A stretch of 64,000 nt of DNA, taken from Ruminococcus sp. AM22-13 (lineage in GTDB: Bacteria > Bacillota > Clostridia > Lachnospirales > Lachnospiraceae). Numbering within the stretch: the stretch's first letter is position 1; every line of letters starts with the position of its first letter. The notes below the pieces were generated by a model. It was not told where the DNA came from. It saw only the letters and a program-made list of their open reading frames with translations, and did no database searches. The position numbers were made by a program, and so were the translations under genes. Positions 26,688-35,922 of the stretch are shown piece by piece. The stretch spans positions 11,654-75,653 of the forward strand of contig NZ_QRIL01000019.1 of the NCBI RefSeq assembly GCF_003471165.1, in the 5' to 3' direction.

Positions 26688-28334
26688 ATGGATAAAAAAT
26701 ATAAACCAATAGTTGCAGTTGTGGTATTGGTCATTCTCGTTGCAGTACTTGGAATTGTCAGCCATGTAGTGATGAAGTATATCCCATCAGGTGAGAAGAT
26801 GGATTTAAATGAGTATTATGGAGAAATGGCAGATGGCGAGATCGCAATAGTTCTGGGAACTGAGAAACTGGATGAGCGCGGCCTGGTAGACGGAGACAGA
26901 GTTTATCTGCCTCTGAATGTAGTCAATACATATCTGAATCAGAGATACTACTGGGATTCTGCGAATCAGCAGGTACTTTATGCAACTCCATCAGAGCTTA
27001 CCACGGTAGCTGCATCATCTGAGTCAGGTGACCAGGTATGGCTGAAGGACGATACAGTATATCTGAATCTCACCTATATACAGCAGTATACAGATATCGA
27101 TGCGTATATCAGTAAGGAGCCATACAGAATTGCCATACAGTATCAGTTTGATAATATAAAGACTGTTACAGTTAAAAAGAATACAAGTATACGTTACCGC
27201 GGAGGAATTAAATCACCGGTTGTCACTTCGGTAAAGAAAGGGGCACAGCTTCGACTTATTGAGGAACTGGATAACTGGGATCAGGTAGCCACAGATGATG
27301 GATATATTGGCTATATAGATAAGAAGAATGTCGGTAAAGCATCGGAGACAACTTTCGACAGAAATTTTGAGAGAGAACAGTATTCATACCTGACAATGGA
27401 TGGAAAGGTCAATATGGTATGGCATCAGGTTACTTCTACGGATGCAAATGCTTACTTTGCAGATGCAACAGCAAATATGACAGGTGTAAACGTAATTTCA
27501 CCGACATGGTTCTATCTGCTTGATACATCTGGAAATATTGCAAACATATCAAGTGCAGATTACGTAGCACAGGCTCATGAGAAAGGACTTAAAGTCTGGG
27601 GTCTGATCGATAACTTTACACAGGAAGTAAGTACGACCGAGACACTTTCAAATACTGCGGCAAGACAGAATATTATCAGTCAGCTGATTCAGGCTGCGAC
27701 AAGTGTGGGAATGGATGGCATCAATGTGGACTTCGAGTCTCTCAGCGAAGATGTTGGAATTCATTTTCTGGAGTTCCTGAGAGAACTTTCTATAGAGTGT
27801 CATAAGAATAATCTGGTCCTTTCTGTGGATAATCCGGTTCCGGAAGATTTCACCAGTCATTATGACCGCGCTGAACAGGGAAGAGTTGTCGATTACGTGA
27901 TCATTATGGGATATGATGAACATTATGTGGGATCTGAAGCGGGCTCTGTCGCATCTCTTCCATGGGTAGAACAGGGAATTCAGGGTACTCTGGCAGAAGT
28001 TCCGGCAGAGCGTGTGATCAATGCAGTACCGTTCTATACCAGATTGTGGAGAACTACTGGCGGAAATGTAACCAGTGAGGCAATTGGTATGGATCAGGCG
28101 CAGCAGGTGATTTCCGAGAATAATGTGGAAACCTATTGGGATAAGACGACATCTCAGAATTATGGAAAATATGATATTGATAATTCTACCTATCAGATCT
28201 GGATTGAGGATTCTCAGTCAATCGCGGAGAAGGTTAAGCTTGTGTCGAAATACAATCTTGCAGGAGTTTCTGCATGGAAACTTGGATTTGAAAATAGCGG
28301 TATCTGGCAGGTAATTAGTGATAATCTGAATTAG
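26688..28334 (+). CDS. Membrane-anchored GH18-type glycosidase with SH3-like domain
   Basis: The 548-residue protein has an N-terminal membrane helix (about 8-29), a stalk domain resembling copper-amine-oxidase N-like modules, a bacterial SH3-like domain (about 158-215) and a GH18 catalytic barrel. The barrel carries DGINVDFE (343-350), with Glu350 as the acid. GH18 enzymes cut N-acetylglucosamine linkages; in Firmicutes such domain mixes act on peptidoglycan or spore cortex. GAAAGGAAG precedes the ATG. The neighbour cwlD supports a wall or cortex role. Confidence 0.85.
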   Translation: MDKKYKPIVAVVVLVILVAVLGIVSHVVMKYIPSGEKMDLNEYYGEMADGEIAIVLGTEKLDERGLVDGDRVYLPLNVVNTYLNQRYYWDSANQQVLYATPSELTTVAASSESGDQVWLKDDTVYLNLTYIQQYTDIDAYISKEPYRIAIQYQFDNIKTVTVKKNTSIRYRGGIKSPVVTSVKKGAQLRLIEELDNWDQVATDDGYIGYIDKKNVGKASETTFDRNFEREQYSYLTMDGKVNMVWHQVTSTDANAYFADATANMTGVNVISPTWFYLLDTSGNIANISSADYVAQAHEKGLKVWGLIDNFTQEVSTTETLSNTAARQNIISQLIQAATSVGMDGINVDFESLSEDVGIHFLEFLRELSIECHKNNLVLSVDNPVPEDFTSHYDRAEQGRVVDYVIIMGYDEHYVGSEAGSVASLPWVEQGIQGTLAEVPAERVINAVPFYTRLWRTTGGNVTSEAIGMDQAQQVISENNVETYWDKTTSQNYGKYDIDNSTYQIWIEDSQSIAEKVKLVSKYNLAGVSAWKLGFENSGIWQVISDNLN

Positions 28335-28337
28335 AAT

Positions 28338-28429
28338 AAAAAACATCTCTTGAGACATATATTAAGTATAGTAATTAGAAAGTGATAAGCTTTTGAATCT
28401 TGCAGATAATGTCTCAGGAGGTGTTTTTT
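28338..28429 (+). promoter_or_regulatory. Long hairpin enclosing the cwlD ribosome site
   Basis: A 21-base arm at 28338-28358 pairs with 28409-28429 over its full length, with only two G-U pairs. The right arm contains CAGGAGGTG, the cwlD Shine-Dalgarno site, and ends in TTTTTT four bases before the ATG. It can act as terminator of the GH18 gene and as a cap on cwlD translation. Confidence 0.75.
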
Positions 28430-28432
28430 ATT

Positions 28433-29125
28433 ATGAAAAAATATGGACTGGAGCTGCTTATGGCGTGTCTGCTTCTTGTGAGTTTCCTGATCTTATCAAA
28501 GCAGGCTGCGCAGGTAGCGGGCACTATGGCAACAACTGATAATTCAAAGACTATTCTGGTGGATGCGGGACATGGCGGCGCGGACCCGGGAATGATCGGA
28601 GTGGGTGGACTGGAGGAAAAAGGAATTAATCTTCAGATTGCCATGAAACTGAGAGAAATTCTGGAGAAAAAAGGTTTTACCGTAATTATGACAAGGGAAG
28701 AGGATAAGGGACTTTATGATGAGGAAAGCAGGAATCAGAAAGCACAGGATATGCAGCGGAGAATTGCGCTGGTAAAGGAGTGTAAGCCGGTATTATGTAT
28801 CAGCATACACCAGAACAGTTATCAGGATTCGGCAGTTTACGGACCTCAGGTATTTTATTATGAAGATTCTGTTCAGGGAAAAAGTCTGGCAGAACTGATT
28901 CAGGAGAAATTAAACACCAGGCTGGATGTAAAGCGCCCGCGCGTGGCGAAAGGGAATAAGACTTATTATCTGCTGAAAAGAAGTGAAAGTGTTCTGAATA
29001 TTGTGGAGTGTGGTTTTCTGACGAATCCACAGGAGGCAGAGTTGCTCCAGACAGATGAATATCAGCTTAAAGTAGCAGATGCGATATCTGAGGGAATCGA
29101 TGCGTATTTCAGTAAGAATAAATAG
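28433..29125 (+). CDS. cwlD: N-acetylmuramoyl-L-alanine amidase, CwlD-like
   Basis: The 230-residue protein starts at the ATG at 28433. It has one N-terminal membrane helix and an Amidase_3 domain: VDAGHGGADPG (zinc His), GLEEKGINLQIA (zinc Glu), CISIHQNSY (zinc His) and ECGFLTNPQEAELL (catalytic Glu). The size and layout match CwlD, which with PdaA makes muramic-delta-lactam in the spore cortex. The symbol rests on length and domain order. Translation appears controlled by the hairpin over its ribosome site. Confidence 0.85.
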   Translation: MKKYGLELLMACLLLVSFLILSKQAAQVAGTMATTDNSKTILVDAGHGGADPGMIGVGGLEEKGINLQIAMKLREILEKKGFTVIMTREEDKGLYDEESRNQKAQDMQRRIALVKECKPVLCISIHQNSYQDSAVYGPQVFYYEDSVQGKSLAELIQEKLNTRLDVKRPRVAKGNKTYYLLKRSESVLNIVECGFLTNPQEAELLQTDEYQLKVADAISEGIDAYFSKNK

Positions 29126-29268
29126 CAAAAAATTATAACATAGCTGCTTAAGTGATAAGTGGGATAATTCTTTACGGATTGCAAGGGATAGTTGATAAAA
29201 TTGTTTATTTTATGTGAACTGACTTTTAATAGAAAGAGTTTTTTGCTATACTGATACAGGTTTGAGTG

Positions 29269-29290
29269 GACTATAGCAAATGCTATAGTC
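29269..29290. promoter_or_regulatory. 22-bp perfect palindrome near the start of a membrane-protein operon
   Basis: GACTATAGCA and TGCTATAGTC are exact inverted repeats separated by AA. The site lies about 17 bp after a TATACT hexamer (29247-29252), around or just past the likely transcription start, and 38 bp before the ATG. It could be an operator or a leader hairpin. Confidence 0.5.
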
Positions 29291-29327
29291 GGAATACAAA
29301 TATAGTAAAAACATACAGGGAGAAATT

Positions 29328-31505
29328 ATGCTTGGAATAATTTATCTGATTCTTGCGGGAATACTGGGATATAAAGCTTCAAAGATACTGATAGAAGAGG
29401 GAACGAAGTTTTCTTTTATTAACCGTATCTGGCTTACCCTGCCGGCTTCGTTTGGAGTAGGTACGCTTTTGCTGACCTGGGTAGTGTATATCATTTCGTG
29501 GTTTTTCAGTGTGATTGGAAAAGTAAAAAATCCACTTTTATATGGAAATGCTATTGGAATGGCAGGTGTATTGATCTTTATTATACTGATCGAAGTACAG
29601 AAATACAGAAGCCATTCAAGTTTGGTAAGATCAAATATGGAGATAGGTCTGACTGAGCAGATTGATCAGGACAGGAAATTAAAGAAAAAGAGCAGGAAGT
29701 TCTCTATGGATAACCTGATAACAGATAAAAGCAGATTTAAGAAGGAATTAATCCTGTTTGGACTGCTGGCAGCATTTATTACATATATGATGTTCTATGT
29801 TTTCTACATGAAAGAAGGAATTCTGTATTCTGGACTGACTGTATATGGAGACTATGCGCCACATACGGCGATGATACGTTCTTTTTCCATGGGGAATAAT
29901 TTCCCGACACAGTATCCTCATTATGGAGGAGCAGATGTAAAATACCATTTTATGTTTCAGTTTCTGGCAGGAAATCTGGAATATCTGGGAATGCGCATGG
30001 ATGTTGCTTATAATATCGTGAGCCTTACTTCATTGACTGGCTTTCTTATGCTGTTGTATCAGCTGGCACTTCGGATCACAGGGAAAATGTGCTGCGGTGT
30101 TTTAACGATTTTTCTGTTTTTCTTCAGAAGCGGCATGGCTTTTTTTAGATTTGTGTGGGAACATATACAGGCTGGAAATTTGTTGGAGACTTTGACTGAG
30201 AATGTTTCTTTCATTGGATATACGACCAATGAAAATTGGGGATTGTGGAACTTTAATGTTTATCTGAATCAGAGACATCTGGCATTTGGGCTTCTTATGG
30301 TGACGCTTGCATTATATCTGTTTATGGACTGGCTGGAAGCTGGGACAATGCATGAGGAAAAAGGCTTCGTCTGGATGAAGGAAAGGCTTTTTTCAAAAGA
30401 AGGATGGAGAAGCAGAAATCTGGAGCAGGCATTGCTTATGGGATTGTTTCTCGGATTGTGTGCATTCTGGAATGGGGCCGCAGTGATCGGCGGATTGCTG
30501 ATTCTGTGCGGATTTGCAGTTTTTTCGGATGGAAAACTGGATTATCTGATCATGGCCGCAGTGACGATTTTCTTTTCATATCTCCAGACAAAAATATTTA
30601 TTTCTGGAAGTGCGATGAGTCCGCAGATTTATCTGGGATTTCTGGCGGAGGATAAGACTGTCTGGGGAGTGGTGAAATATCTGTTCTGGATGAGTGGAGT
30701 ATTTTTCCTTGGCCTGTTAGTGCTGGTGTGGTTTATGAGAAGGCGGGAGAGAGCAATTTTGCTGGGATTTATCTTTCCAACAATTTTTGCGTTTGTACTT
30801 CTGATGACACCGGATATTAATGTAAATCATAAATATATCATGATTTCTTATGCGTTTCTGACAATCTTCTGGGCATGGACAATATGCAATCTCTGGACAG
30901 GGGAAAGAGTAAATCGGAATGTTCAGATTGCAGATGAAAGAAAGACCGAAGATATAGAAAATGGAATAAAAAAAGAAACCAGCCAGTCAGACGTTAAGAC
31001 TGGTAGAGATAGAAAAATCAGGAAATTTGCCGGGAAGGTACTGGCAGCAATATTAACCATATGTCTTAGCATAACCGGAATTTATGATTTTGCGGTGATT
31101 GTGAAGGGAAATGGTCCGGGCAGACGTGTGGCTGTAAATATGAACAGTGATCTTACCTGCTGGCTTGCAGAACATCTGGATAAAAATGATCTGCTTCTGA
31201 CTCCGGAATATAGTATGAATGAGGTGACAATGTCTGGTGTGATGCTTTATTGTGGATGGCCTTATTATGCATGGTCGGCGGGATATGACACGAATTACAG
31301 AGCAGCGCAGGCGGTAACGATTTATACGACATCCGACAGTGAGACTTTAAAAAGCACTGTAAAACAGGAGAAGATTACTTATATTCTGTTTGAAGAAGGC
31401 TCTGAGTTTGAACAGCAGGTGTGTCAGGAAGAAACAATTGCTGCGACATATGAGAAGGTTTACGAGACTCAGGATGGAAGAATCCGGATATATAAAACGA
31501 ATTAA
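29328..31505 (+). CDS. Large polytopic membrane protein, GT-C/DUF2298-like (first of a pair)
   Basis: The 725-residue protein has about 14 hydrophobic segments and a C-terminal soluble tail. It contains YGDYAPHTAMIRSFSMGNNF and YPHYGGADVKYHFMFQ, an early loop with acidic residues as in GT-C lipid-sugar-dependent glycosyltransferases. The tail (LLTPEYSMNEVTMSGVM ... AGYDTNYRAA) resembles the corresponding domain of its downstream neighbour. Substrate unknown. GGGAGA precedes the ATG. The next gene starts 13 bp later, so they form an operon. Confidence 0.75.
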   Translation: MLGIIYLILAGILGYKASKILIEEGTKFSFINRIWLTLPASFGVGTLLLTWVVYIISWFFSVIGKVKNPLLYGNAIGMAGVLIFIILIEVQKYRSHSSLVRSNMEIGLTEQIDQDRKLKKKSRKFSMDNLITDKSRFKKELILFGLLAAFITYMMFYVFYMKEGILYSGLTVYGDYAPHTAMIRSFSMGNNFPTQYPHYGGADVKYHFMFQFLAGNLEYLGMRMDVAYNIVSLTSLTGFLMLLYQLALRITGKMCCGVLTIFLFFFRSGMAFFRFVWEHIQAGNLLETLTENVSFIGYTTNENWGLWNFNVYLNQRHLAFGLLMVTLALYLFMDWLEAGTMHEEKGFVWMKERLFSKEGWRSRNLEQALLMGLFLGLCAFWNGAAVIGGLLILCGFAVFSDGKLDYLIMAAVTIFFSYLQTKIFISGSAMSPQIYLGFLAEDKTVWGVVKYLFWMSGVFFLGLLVLVWFMRRRERAILLGFIFPTIFAFVLLMTPDINVNHKYIMISYAFLTIFWAWTICNLWTGERVNRNVQIADERKTEDIENGIKKETSQSDVKTGRDRKIRKFAGKVLAAILTICLSITGIYDFAVIVKGNGPGRRVAVNMNSDLTCWLAEHLDKNDLLLTPEYSMNEVTMSGVMLYCGWPYYAWSAGYDTNYRAAQAVTIYTTSDSETLKSTVKQEKITYILFEEGSEFEQQVCQEETIAATYEKVYETQDGRIRIYKTN

Positions 31506-31518
31506 GGAGGAGATACGG

Positions 31519-33759
31519 ATGAAAAAATGGGCACCACGAGTGCTTCTGGCGGCAGCGCTTGCAGGACTGTCTGCTTTTTTACTGAAAGGGGATGTATGGA
31601 CATTCTGGACATGGTGGCTGTTGGCGTTTCTGATGGGAATGGTGGCAATGCCGCTGACTGGGAGACTGTTTGCAGGATTTGAAGATAAGGGCTGGATGTT
31701 TTCTAAAGTGCTGGCAATTACGGTTACAGGATTTCTTACATGGCTGCTTGTGACGGTAAAGATTCTGCCGTTTACTGCGCTGACATGTATTGGCGTGTCT
31801 CTGGCGTGTGCTGTTGGATGTGGTATTTTATACCATTTTCAGGTGAAGAAGGGAATTGACTGTATTCCGACCGGAAAGGGAAATCTGGTTTACTGGGAGG
31901 AAATCCTGTTTTTTGCATTCTTTTTGATGTGGACATATTTTGCAGGATTCCGTCCGCAGGCTTATGGAACAGAGAAGTTTATGGATTATGGTTTTATGGA
32001 AGCCATGATGCGGAGTACGACACTGCCGGCAAGGGATCTGTGGTATTCAGAAGGTACTATCAATTATTATTATGGCGGACAGTATTTTGCAGTATTTCTC
32101 ACGAAATTAACAGGAAGTAAAGTAGAGCTCACCTACAATCTGATGAGAACTTTTGTGGCGGCATTTGCTTTTGTTCTTCCTTTTTCACTGGTTTATCAGA
32201 TGTCTGTGGACAAGCTAAAGGGAAATCTGACAGGAAAGAAACGATATGTGCCGGCGTTGGCGGGAATCACTGCCGGTCTTTCCGTATCGATTGCGGGAAA
32301 TATGCATTATGTTGTTTATAGTAAGATTATTCCATGGATCCAGAAGCTTCAGGGAAAAGAAGTGGACAGTTACTGGTTCCCGGATGCAACCCGCTATATC
32401 GGATATAATCCGGATGTGCTGGAGGATAAGACAATCCATGAATTTCCATGCTATTCCTTTGTTCTGGGTGATCTTCATGCGCATGTGGTAAATGTAATGT
32501 TTGTGCTTTTTCTGGTTGGACTTCTGTATACATGGATGCGTAGTGTACGTATGAGAGAGGCTGTGATCGAGAGACCTGGAAGAAAGCAGTTCTGGAAGAG
32601 ACAGCTGCTGATACCACATATTATCCTGGCAGCAGTAATGATAGGAATGTTCCGGTTTACAAATTTCTGGGATTTCATCATTTATTTTGTTGTAACCGGT
32701 GGAGTGGTGCTTTTTACAAACATTGTCCAGTTTGAGGGGAAAGTAAAGAAGATATTGTCGGTGACGGTGGTACAGGCTGTTGAGATCATCGTGATCTCTT
32801 ATGTGGTTTCTCTGCCGTTTACGCTACAGTTTGACAGTATGTTTAAGGGTGTCGGAATTGCACAGAATCACTCTATGATTCATCAGCTTTTGATTCTTTG
32901 GGGACTGCCTGTATTTCTGACAGTATTGCTGATTATCTGCATTATCTGGGAAAAACTTCGCGGTGGAGCAAACCGGAGTCTGTATCGACTGATGAAAGCA
33001 ATTTCCGTACCAGATTTGTTTGTGATTATTATGGGGCTTTGTGCAATCGGACTGATTGTAATTCCGGAGTTTGTTTATGTAAGAGATATTTACGAAAGCA
33101 GAAATGCCAGAGCGAATACGATGTTTAAGCTGACTTATCAGGCGTATATGTTGTTTGGAATGACCATGGGATATGGGATTTTCCGAATGCTGGCGACAGC
33201 ACGTAAGAAGGTAGTTAAGGTTCTGTCTGTTATCGGACTGGTGCTGCTTTGCTGGACATTTGGATATTTTGGAAACAGTGTTCATGCATGGTTTGGAAAT
33301 GTATGGAATGTATCAGAGTATAAGGGCCTGAATGCGACCTCTTTCCTGGAGAATAGTTTTGTGGAGGACGTGGCTGGCATTCAGTGGCTGAAGAAGAATG
33401 TCAAGGGTTCACCGGTTGTGCTTGAGGCGAATGGGGATAGTTATAGTGAATATGAAAGAGTTTCTGCTATGACTGGTCTGCCGACAGTGCTGGGCTGGTA
33501 TGTACACGAATGGCTCTGGAGAGATGATACTGCGGATCTGAATCAGAAGAGTGCGGATATTGAGAGTATTTATACTTCTGCGGATGAAGAATATGTGAGA
33601 GAACTCCTGGAGGAGTATGATGTTTCTTATATTTTTGTCGGTTCTACGGAGCGGGAGAAATATGGGGAGCAGCTGAATGAAGAAGTCTTGAATTCTGTTG
33701 GAACGGTGGTGTTCCGGGATGAGAATTATGGGACTTATATTTTGAAGGTTGAGAAATAA
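31519..33759 (+). CDS. DUF2298/YYY-family integral membrane protein (second of a pair)
   Basis: The 746-residue protein starts at the ATG at 31519 behind AAGGAGG; a longer frame overlapping the previous gene is rejected. The region GTEKFMDYGFMEAMMRS, WYSEGTINYYYGGQYFA and LGDLHAHVVN is characteristic of DUF2298 (Chlor_Arch_YYY) proteins, presumed GT-C-type glycosyltransferases. A soluble C-terminal domain contains VLGWYVHEWLWR and VSYIFVGSTEREKYG. About 14 membrane segments are visible. Function in the cell envelope is inferred. Confidence 0.85.
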   Translation: MKKWAPRVLLAAALAGLSAFLLKGDVWTFWTWWLLAFLMGMVAMPLTGRLFAGFEDKGWMFSKVLAITVTGFLTWLLVTVKILPFTALTCIGVSLACAVGCGILYHFQVKKGIDCIPTGKGNLVYWEEILFFAFFLMWTYFAGFRPQAYGTEKFMDYGFMEAMMRSTTLPARDLWYSEGTINYYYGGQYFAVFLTKLTGSKVELTYNLMRTFVAAFAFVLPFSLVYQMSVDKLKGNLTGKKRYVPALAGITAGLSVSIAGNMHYVVYSKIIPWIQKLQGKEVDSYWFPDATRYIGYNPDVLEDKTIHEFPCYSFVLGDLHAHVVNVMFVLFLVGLLYTWMRSVRMREAVIERPGRKQFWKRQLLIPHIILAAVMIGMFRFTNFWDFIIYFVVTGGVVLFTNIVQFEGKVKKILSVTVVQAVEIIVISYVVSLPFTLQFDSMFKGVGIAQNHSMIHQLLILWGLPVFLTVLLIICIIWEKLRGGANRSLYRLMKAISVPDLFVIIMGLCAIGLIVIPEFVYVRDIYESRNARANTMFKLTYQAYMLFGMTMGYGIFRMLATARKKVVKVLSVIGLVLLCWTFGYFGNSVHAWFGNVWNVSEYKGLNATSFLENSFVEDVAGIQWLKKNVKGSPVVLEANGDSYSEYERVSAMTGLPTVLGWYVHEWLWRDDTADLNQKSADIESIYTSADEEYVRELLEEYDVSYIFVGSTEREKYGEQLNEEVLNSVGTVVFRDENYGTYILKVEK

Positions 33760-33812
33760 TAGCAGAACAAAAATGGCGGCTTTAGGACCGCTGTTTTTGT
33801 TTGCAGACAAAG

Positions 33813-34036
33813 GGACGCGTAGAAAAATAATTCATTTTGTGTGCGGTTTCGGGAACTAAGATATTCTAAGCCGCTAAAAATCTGCTAAAGGCATGAGAAA
33901 TCAGAGCCAAACTCGCCTGCGGCTCAGACAGTGTCTCTGATTTCTCATAACGCATATTTTTGGCGGCTAAGAATATCTAAGATCCCTGCAAATGCACACA
34001 AAATGAATTATTTTTCTACACTGGTTCTGGCTGTGA
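33813..34036. repeat. Long-hairpin element, family R3, copy 1
   Basis: A perfect 26-bp outer stem (33819-33844 with 33994-34019) encloses GGTTTCGGG (33845-33853), a middle stem, an inner 14-bp stem (33893-33906 with 33935-33948) and a conserved apical segment with CTCAGACAGTG (33923-33933). Outside the stem GGACGC and GGCTGTGA are shared with copy 2. It fills most of the 490-bp gap between the membrane-protein operon and the Sua5 gene. Confidence 0.85.
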
Positions 34037-34062
34037 AAGTAAAGAGTGGCAGAGGTATACTT

Positions 34063-34130
34063 GTTACTGTTCACACACCACTATCCCGCGAGGTGTTTTG
34101 GCATGAATATTCCAGAATCCCGAGACATAC
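34063..34130. mobile_element. Truncated R2-family element (half copy C)
   Basis: The sequence starts GTTACTGTTCACACACCACT and continues through CCCGCGAGGTGTT and CCCGAGACATAC. It is the reverse complement of the right half of copy A with a few changes. The other half is missing, so this is a truncated insertion 27 bp from the R3 element. Confidence 0.8.
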
Positions 34131-34249
34131 TTGAATGGGAAATTGTAATAAATAATAAATATAGAGACAAAATGGGAAAAATCGTGTACAATATGAAGTA
34201 TGAGATAAAATAATAAAAATATATGAGATAAAAAGAAGGCAGGAAATTA

Positions 34250-35311
34250 ATGAAAGCAGAAGTTGTATCCATGACTGCGGATAGGCTTGATATGGAAGCG
34301 ATTCGTCGTGGTGGAGAAATTTTGAAACAGGGTGGTCTGGTGGCGTTTCCGACAGAGACGGTGTATGGTCTTGGTGGGGATGCTTTGAATCCACAGGCGT
34401 CTATGAAAATTTATGCTGCGAAGGGCAGACCGTCGGATAATCCTCTGATCGTGCATATTGCGGAGTTTGATAAGCTGGCTCCGATAGTGGCAGAGGTTCC
34501 GGAGAAGGCGAAGATTCTGGCTGAGAAATACTGGCCGGGACCGCTTACTATGATTCTTCCGAAGTCTGATCTGGTACCGCAGGAGACTACGGGAGGTTTG
34601 GACAGTGTAGCTGTTCGTTTTCCGAGTGACAGGATTGCGCAGGAGTTGATTAAGGCGGCTGGTGGTTATGTAGCTGCGCCGAGTGCAAATACTTCCGGAA
34701 GACCGAGTCCGACTACTGCACAGCATGTGGAAGAGGATCTTGGAGAGGCGATTGAGATGATCATTGATGGTGGTCAGGTCGGTATTGGACTGGAATCCAC
34801 GATTGTGGATTTTACAGAGGATGTGCCGGTGGTTTTAAGACCTGGTTATATTTCTCTGGAGATGCTTCAGGAGACTCTTGGTGATGTGAGGATGGATAAG
34901 GGGCTGATCGCGGCAGATAGTAAAGTACGTCCGAAAGCGCCGGGAATGAAGTATCGTCATTATGCACCGAAGGCTGATCTGGCCATTGTGGAAGGAGCGC
35001 AGGAGGCTGTTATTGATAAAATTAATCAGCTTGCGGCACAGGCGAAGGAGCATGGAGAGCAGGTTGGTATTATTGCTACGGATGAAACGAAGGACAGATA
35101 TCCGGAAGGTCTGGTAGTGAGTATCGGAAGCAGGAAAGAGGAAGAGAGTATTGCACATCATCTGTATGAAGTGCTCAGAGATTTTGACCAGAGCGCGGTG
35201 AAATCTATTTATTCAGAGGCATTTTATACACCGAGAATGGGACAGGCAATTATGAATCGTCTGTTGAAAGCTGCGGGACATAAAATTATCCGGGTGGATA
35301 GTGAGAAATAA
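34250..35311 (+). CDS. L-threonylcarbamoyladenylate synthase (Sua5 type)
   Basis: The 353-residue protein has an N-terminal YrdC domain (GGLVAFPTETVYGLGGDA, KGRPSDNPLIVHI, PSANTSGRPSPT, GLESTIVD) and a C-terminal Sua5 domain. The joining linker has PKAPGMKYRHYAPKADL. It makes threonylcarbamoyl-AMP from threonine, bicarbonate and ATP for t6A37 modification of ANN-decoding tRNAs. The two-domain length matches Sua5 rather than the short YrdC. GAAGGCAGG precedes the ATG. rpiB follows 78 bp downstream, as in other Firmicutes. Confidence 0.93.
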   Translation: MKAEVVSMTADRLDMEAIRRGGEILKQGGLVAFPTETVYGLGGDALNPQASMKIYAAKGRPSDNPLIVHIAEFDKLAPIVAEVPEKAKILAEKYWPGPLTMILPKSDLVPQETTGGLDSVAVRFPSDRIAQELIKAAGGYVAAPSANTSGRPSPTTAQHVEEDLGEAIEMIIDGGQVGIGLESTIVDFTEDVPVVLRPGYISLEMLQETLGDVRMDKGLIAADSKVRPKAPGMKYRHYAPKADLAIVEGAQEAVIDKINQLAAQAKEHGEQVGIIATDETKDRYPEGLVVSIGSRKEEESIAHHLYEVLRDFDQSAVKSIYSEAFYTPRMGQAIMNRLLKAAGHKIIRVDSEK

Positions 35312-35367
35312 AGGTAACTATTCAGTGGTCTGCTAACTGTGAGGAAACTGAACAGTTACAAATAAAT
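35306..35367. mobile_element. Miniature R2-like element between the Sua5 gene and rpiB
   Basis: GTAACTATTCAG (35314-35325) and CTGAACAGTTAC (35348-35359) form a near-perfect inverted repeat of a 46-bp unit. The flanking octamers AAATAAAG and AAATAAAT agree at 7 of 8 positions. The left flank overlaps the stop codon region of the Sua5 gene. Confidence 0.5.
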
Positions 35368-35389
35368 TAAATTTCAGGAGGAAAAAAGA

Positions 35390-35821
35390 ATGATAGCTTT
35401 AGGGTGCGACCATGGGGGATATGAATTAAAGCTGGAGATTAAGAAATATCTGGACGAGAAGGGAATCGAATATAAAGATTATGGATGTGACAGTCTGGCT
35501 TCTGTAGATTATCCGGTATATGCAAAGAAGGTTGCGCATGCAATTCTTGACGGGGAATGTGAGAAGGGAATCCTGATCTGCGGAACAGGTATTGGAATTT
35601 CTATTACAGCAAATAAGATTAAGGGAATCAGAGCTGCTGTCTGTACGGACTGTTTTACAGCAGAAGCAACCCGACTTCACAATGATGCCAATATTCTTGC
35701 TCTCGGCGGAAGAGTTGTAGGACCTGGTCTGGCAGTAAAAATCGTAGATACATTCTTAAACACACCATTCTCCAATGATGAGAGACATATCAGAAGAATT
35801 AATCAGATAGAGACGGAATAA
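35390..35821 (+). CDS. rpiB: Ribose-5-phosphate isomerase B
   Basis: The 143-residue protein has the RpiB/LacAB features: IALGCDHGGYELK at the start, ILICGTGIGISITANK around the active site, and NDANILALGGRVVG. It interconverts ribose 5-phosphate and ribulose 5-phosphate in the pentose phosphate pathway. CAGGAGGAAAA precedes the ATG. Confidence 0.95.
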   Translation: MIALGCDHGGYELKLEIKKYLDEKGIEYKDYGCDSLASVDYPVYAKKVAHAILDGECEKGILICGTGIGISITANKIKGIRAAVCTDCFTAEATRLHNDANILALGGRVVGPGLAVKIVDTFLNTPFSNDERHIRRINQIETE

Positions 35822-35922
35822 ATTTGAAAAAACAATATGGCCAGAGACTCGAAGATAAAGTGGGAATGTTCCCGGCTTTTCGGGCAGTCTCTGGCTGTCT
35901 TTGCAAGTAGGAGGGGTTAACG

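Noticed and set aside
33819..34019. R3 copy 1 as a plain intrinsic terminator
   Set aside because: It is far longer than needed, lacks a clean T-tract, and has conserved unpaired segments shared with a distant copy.
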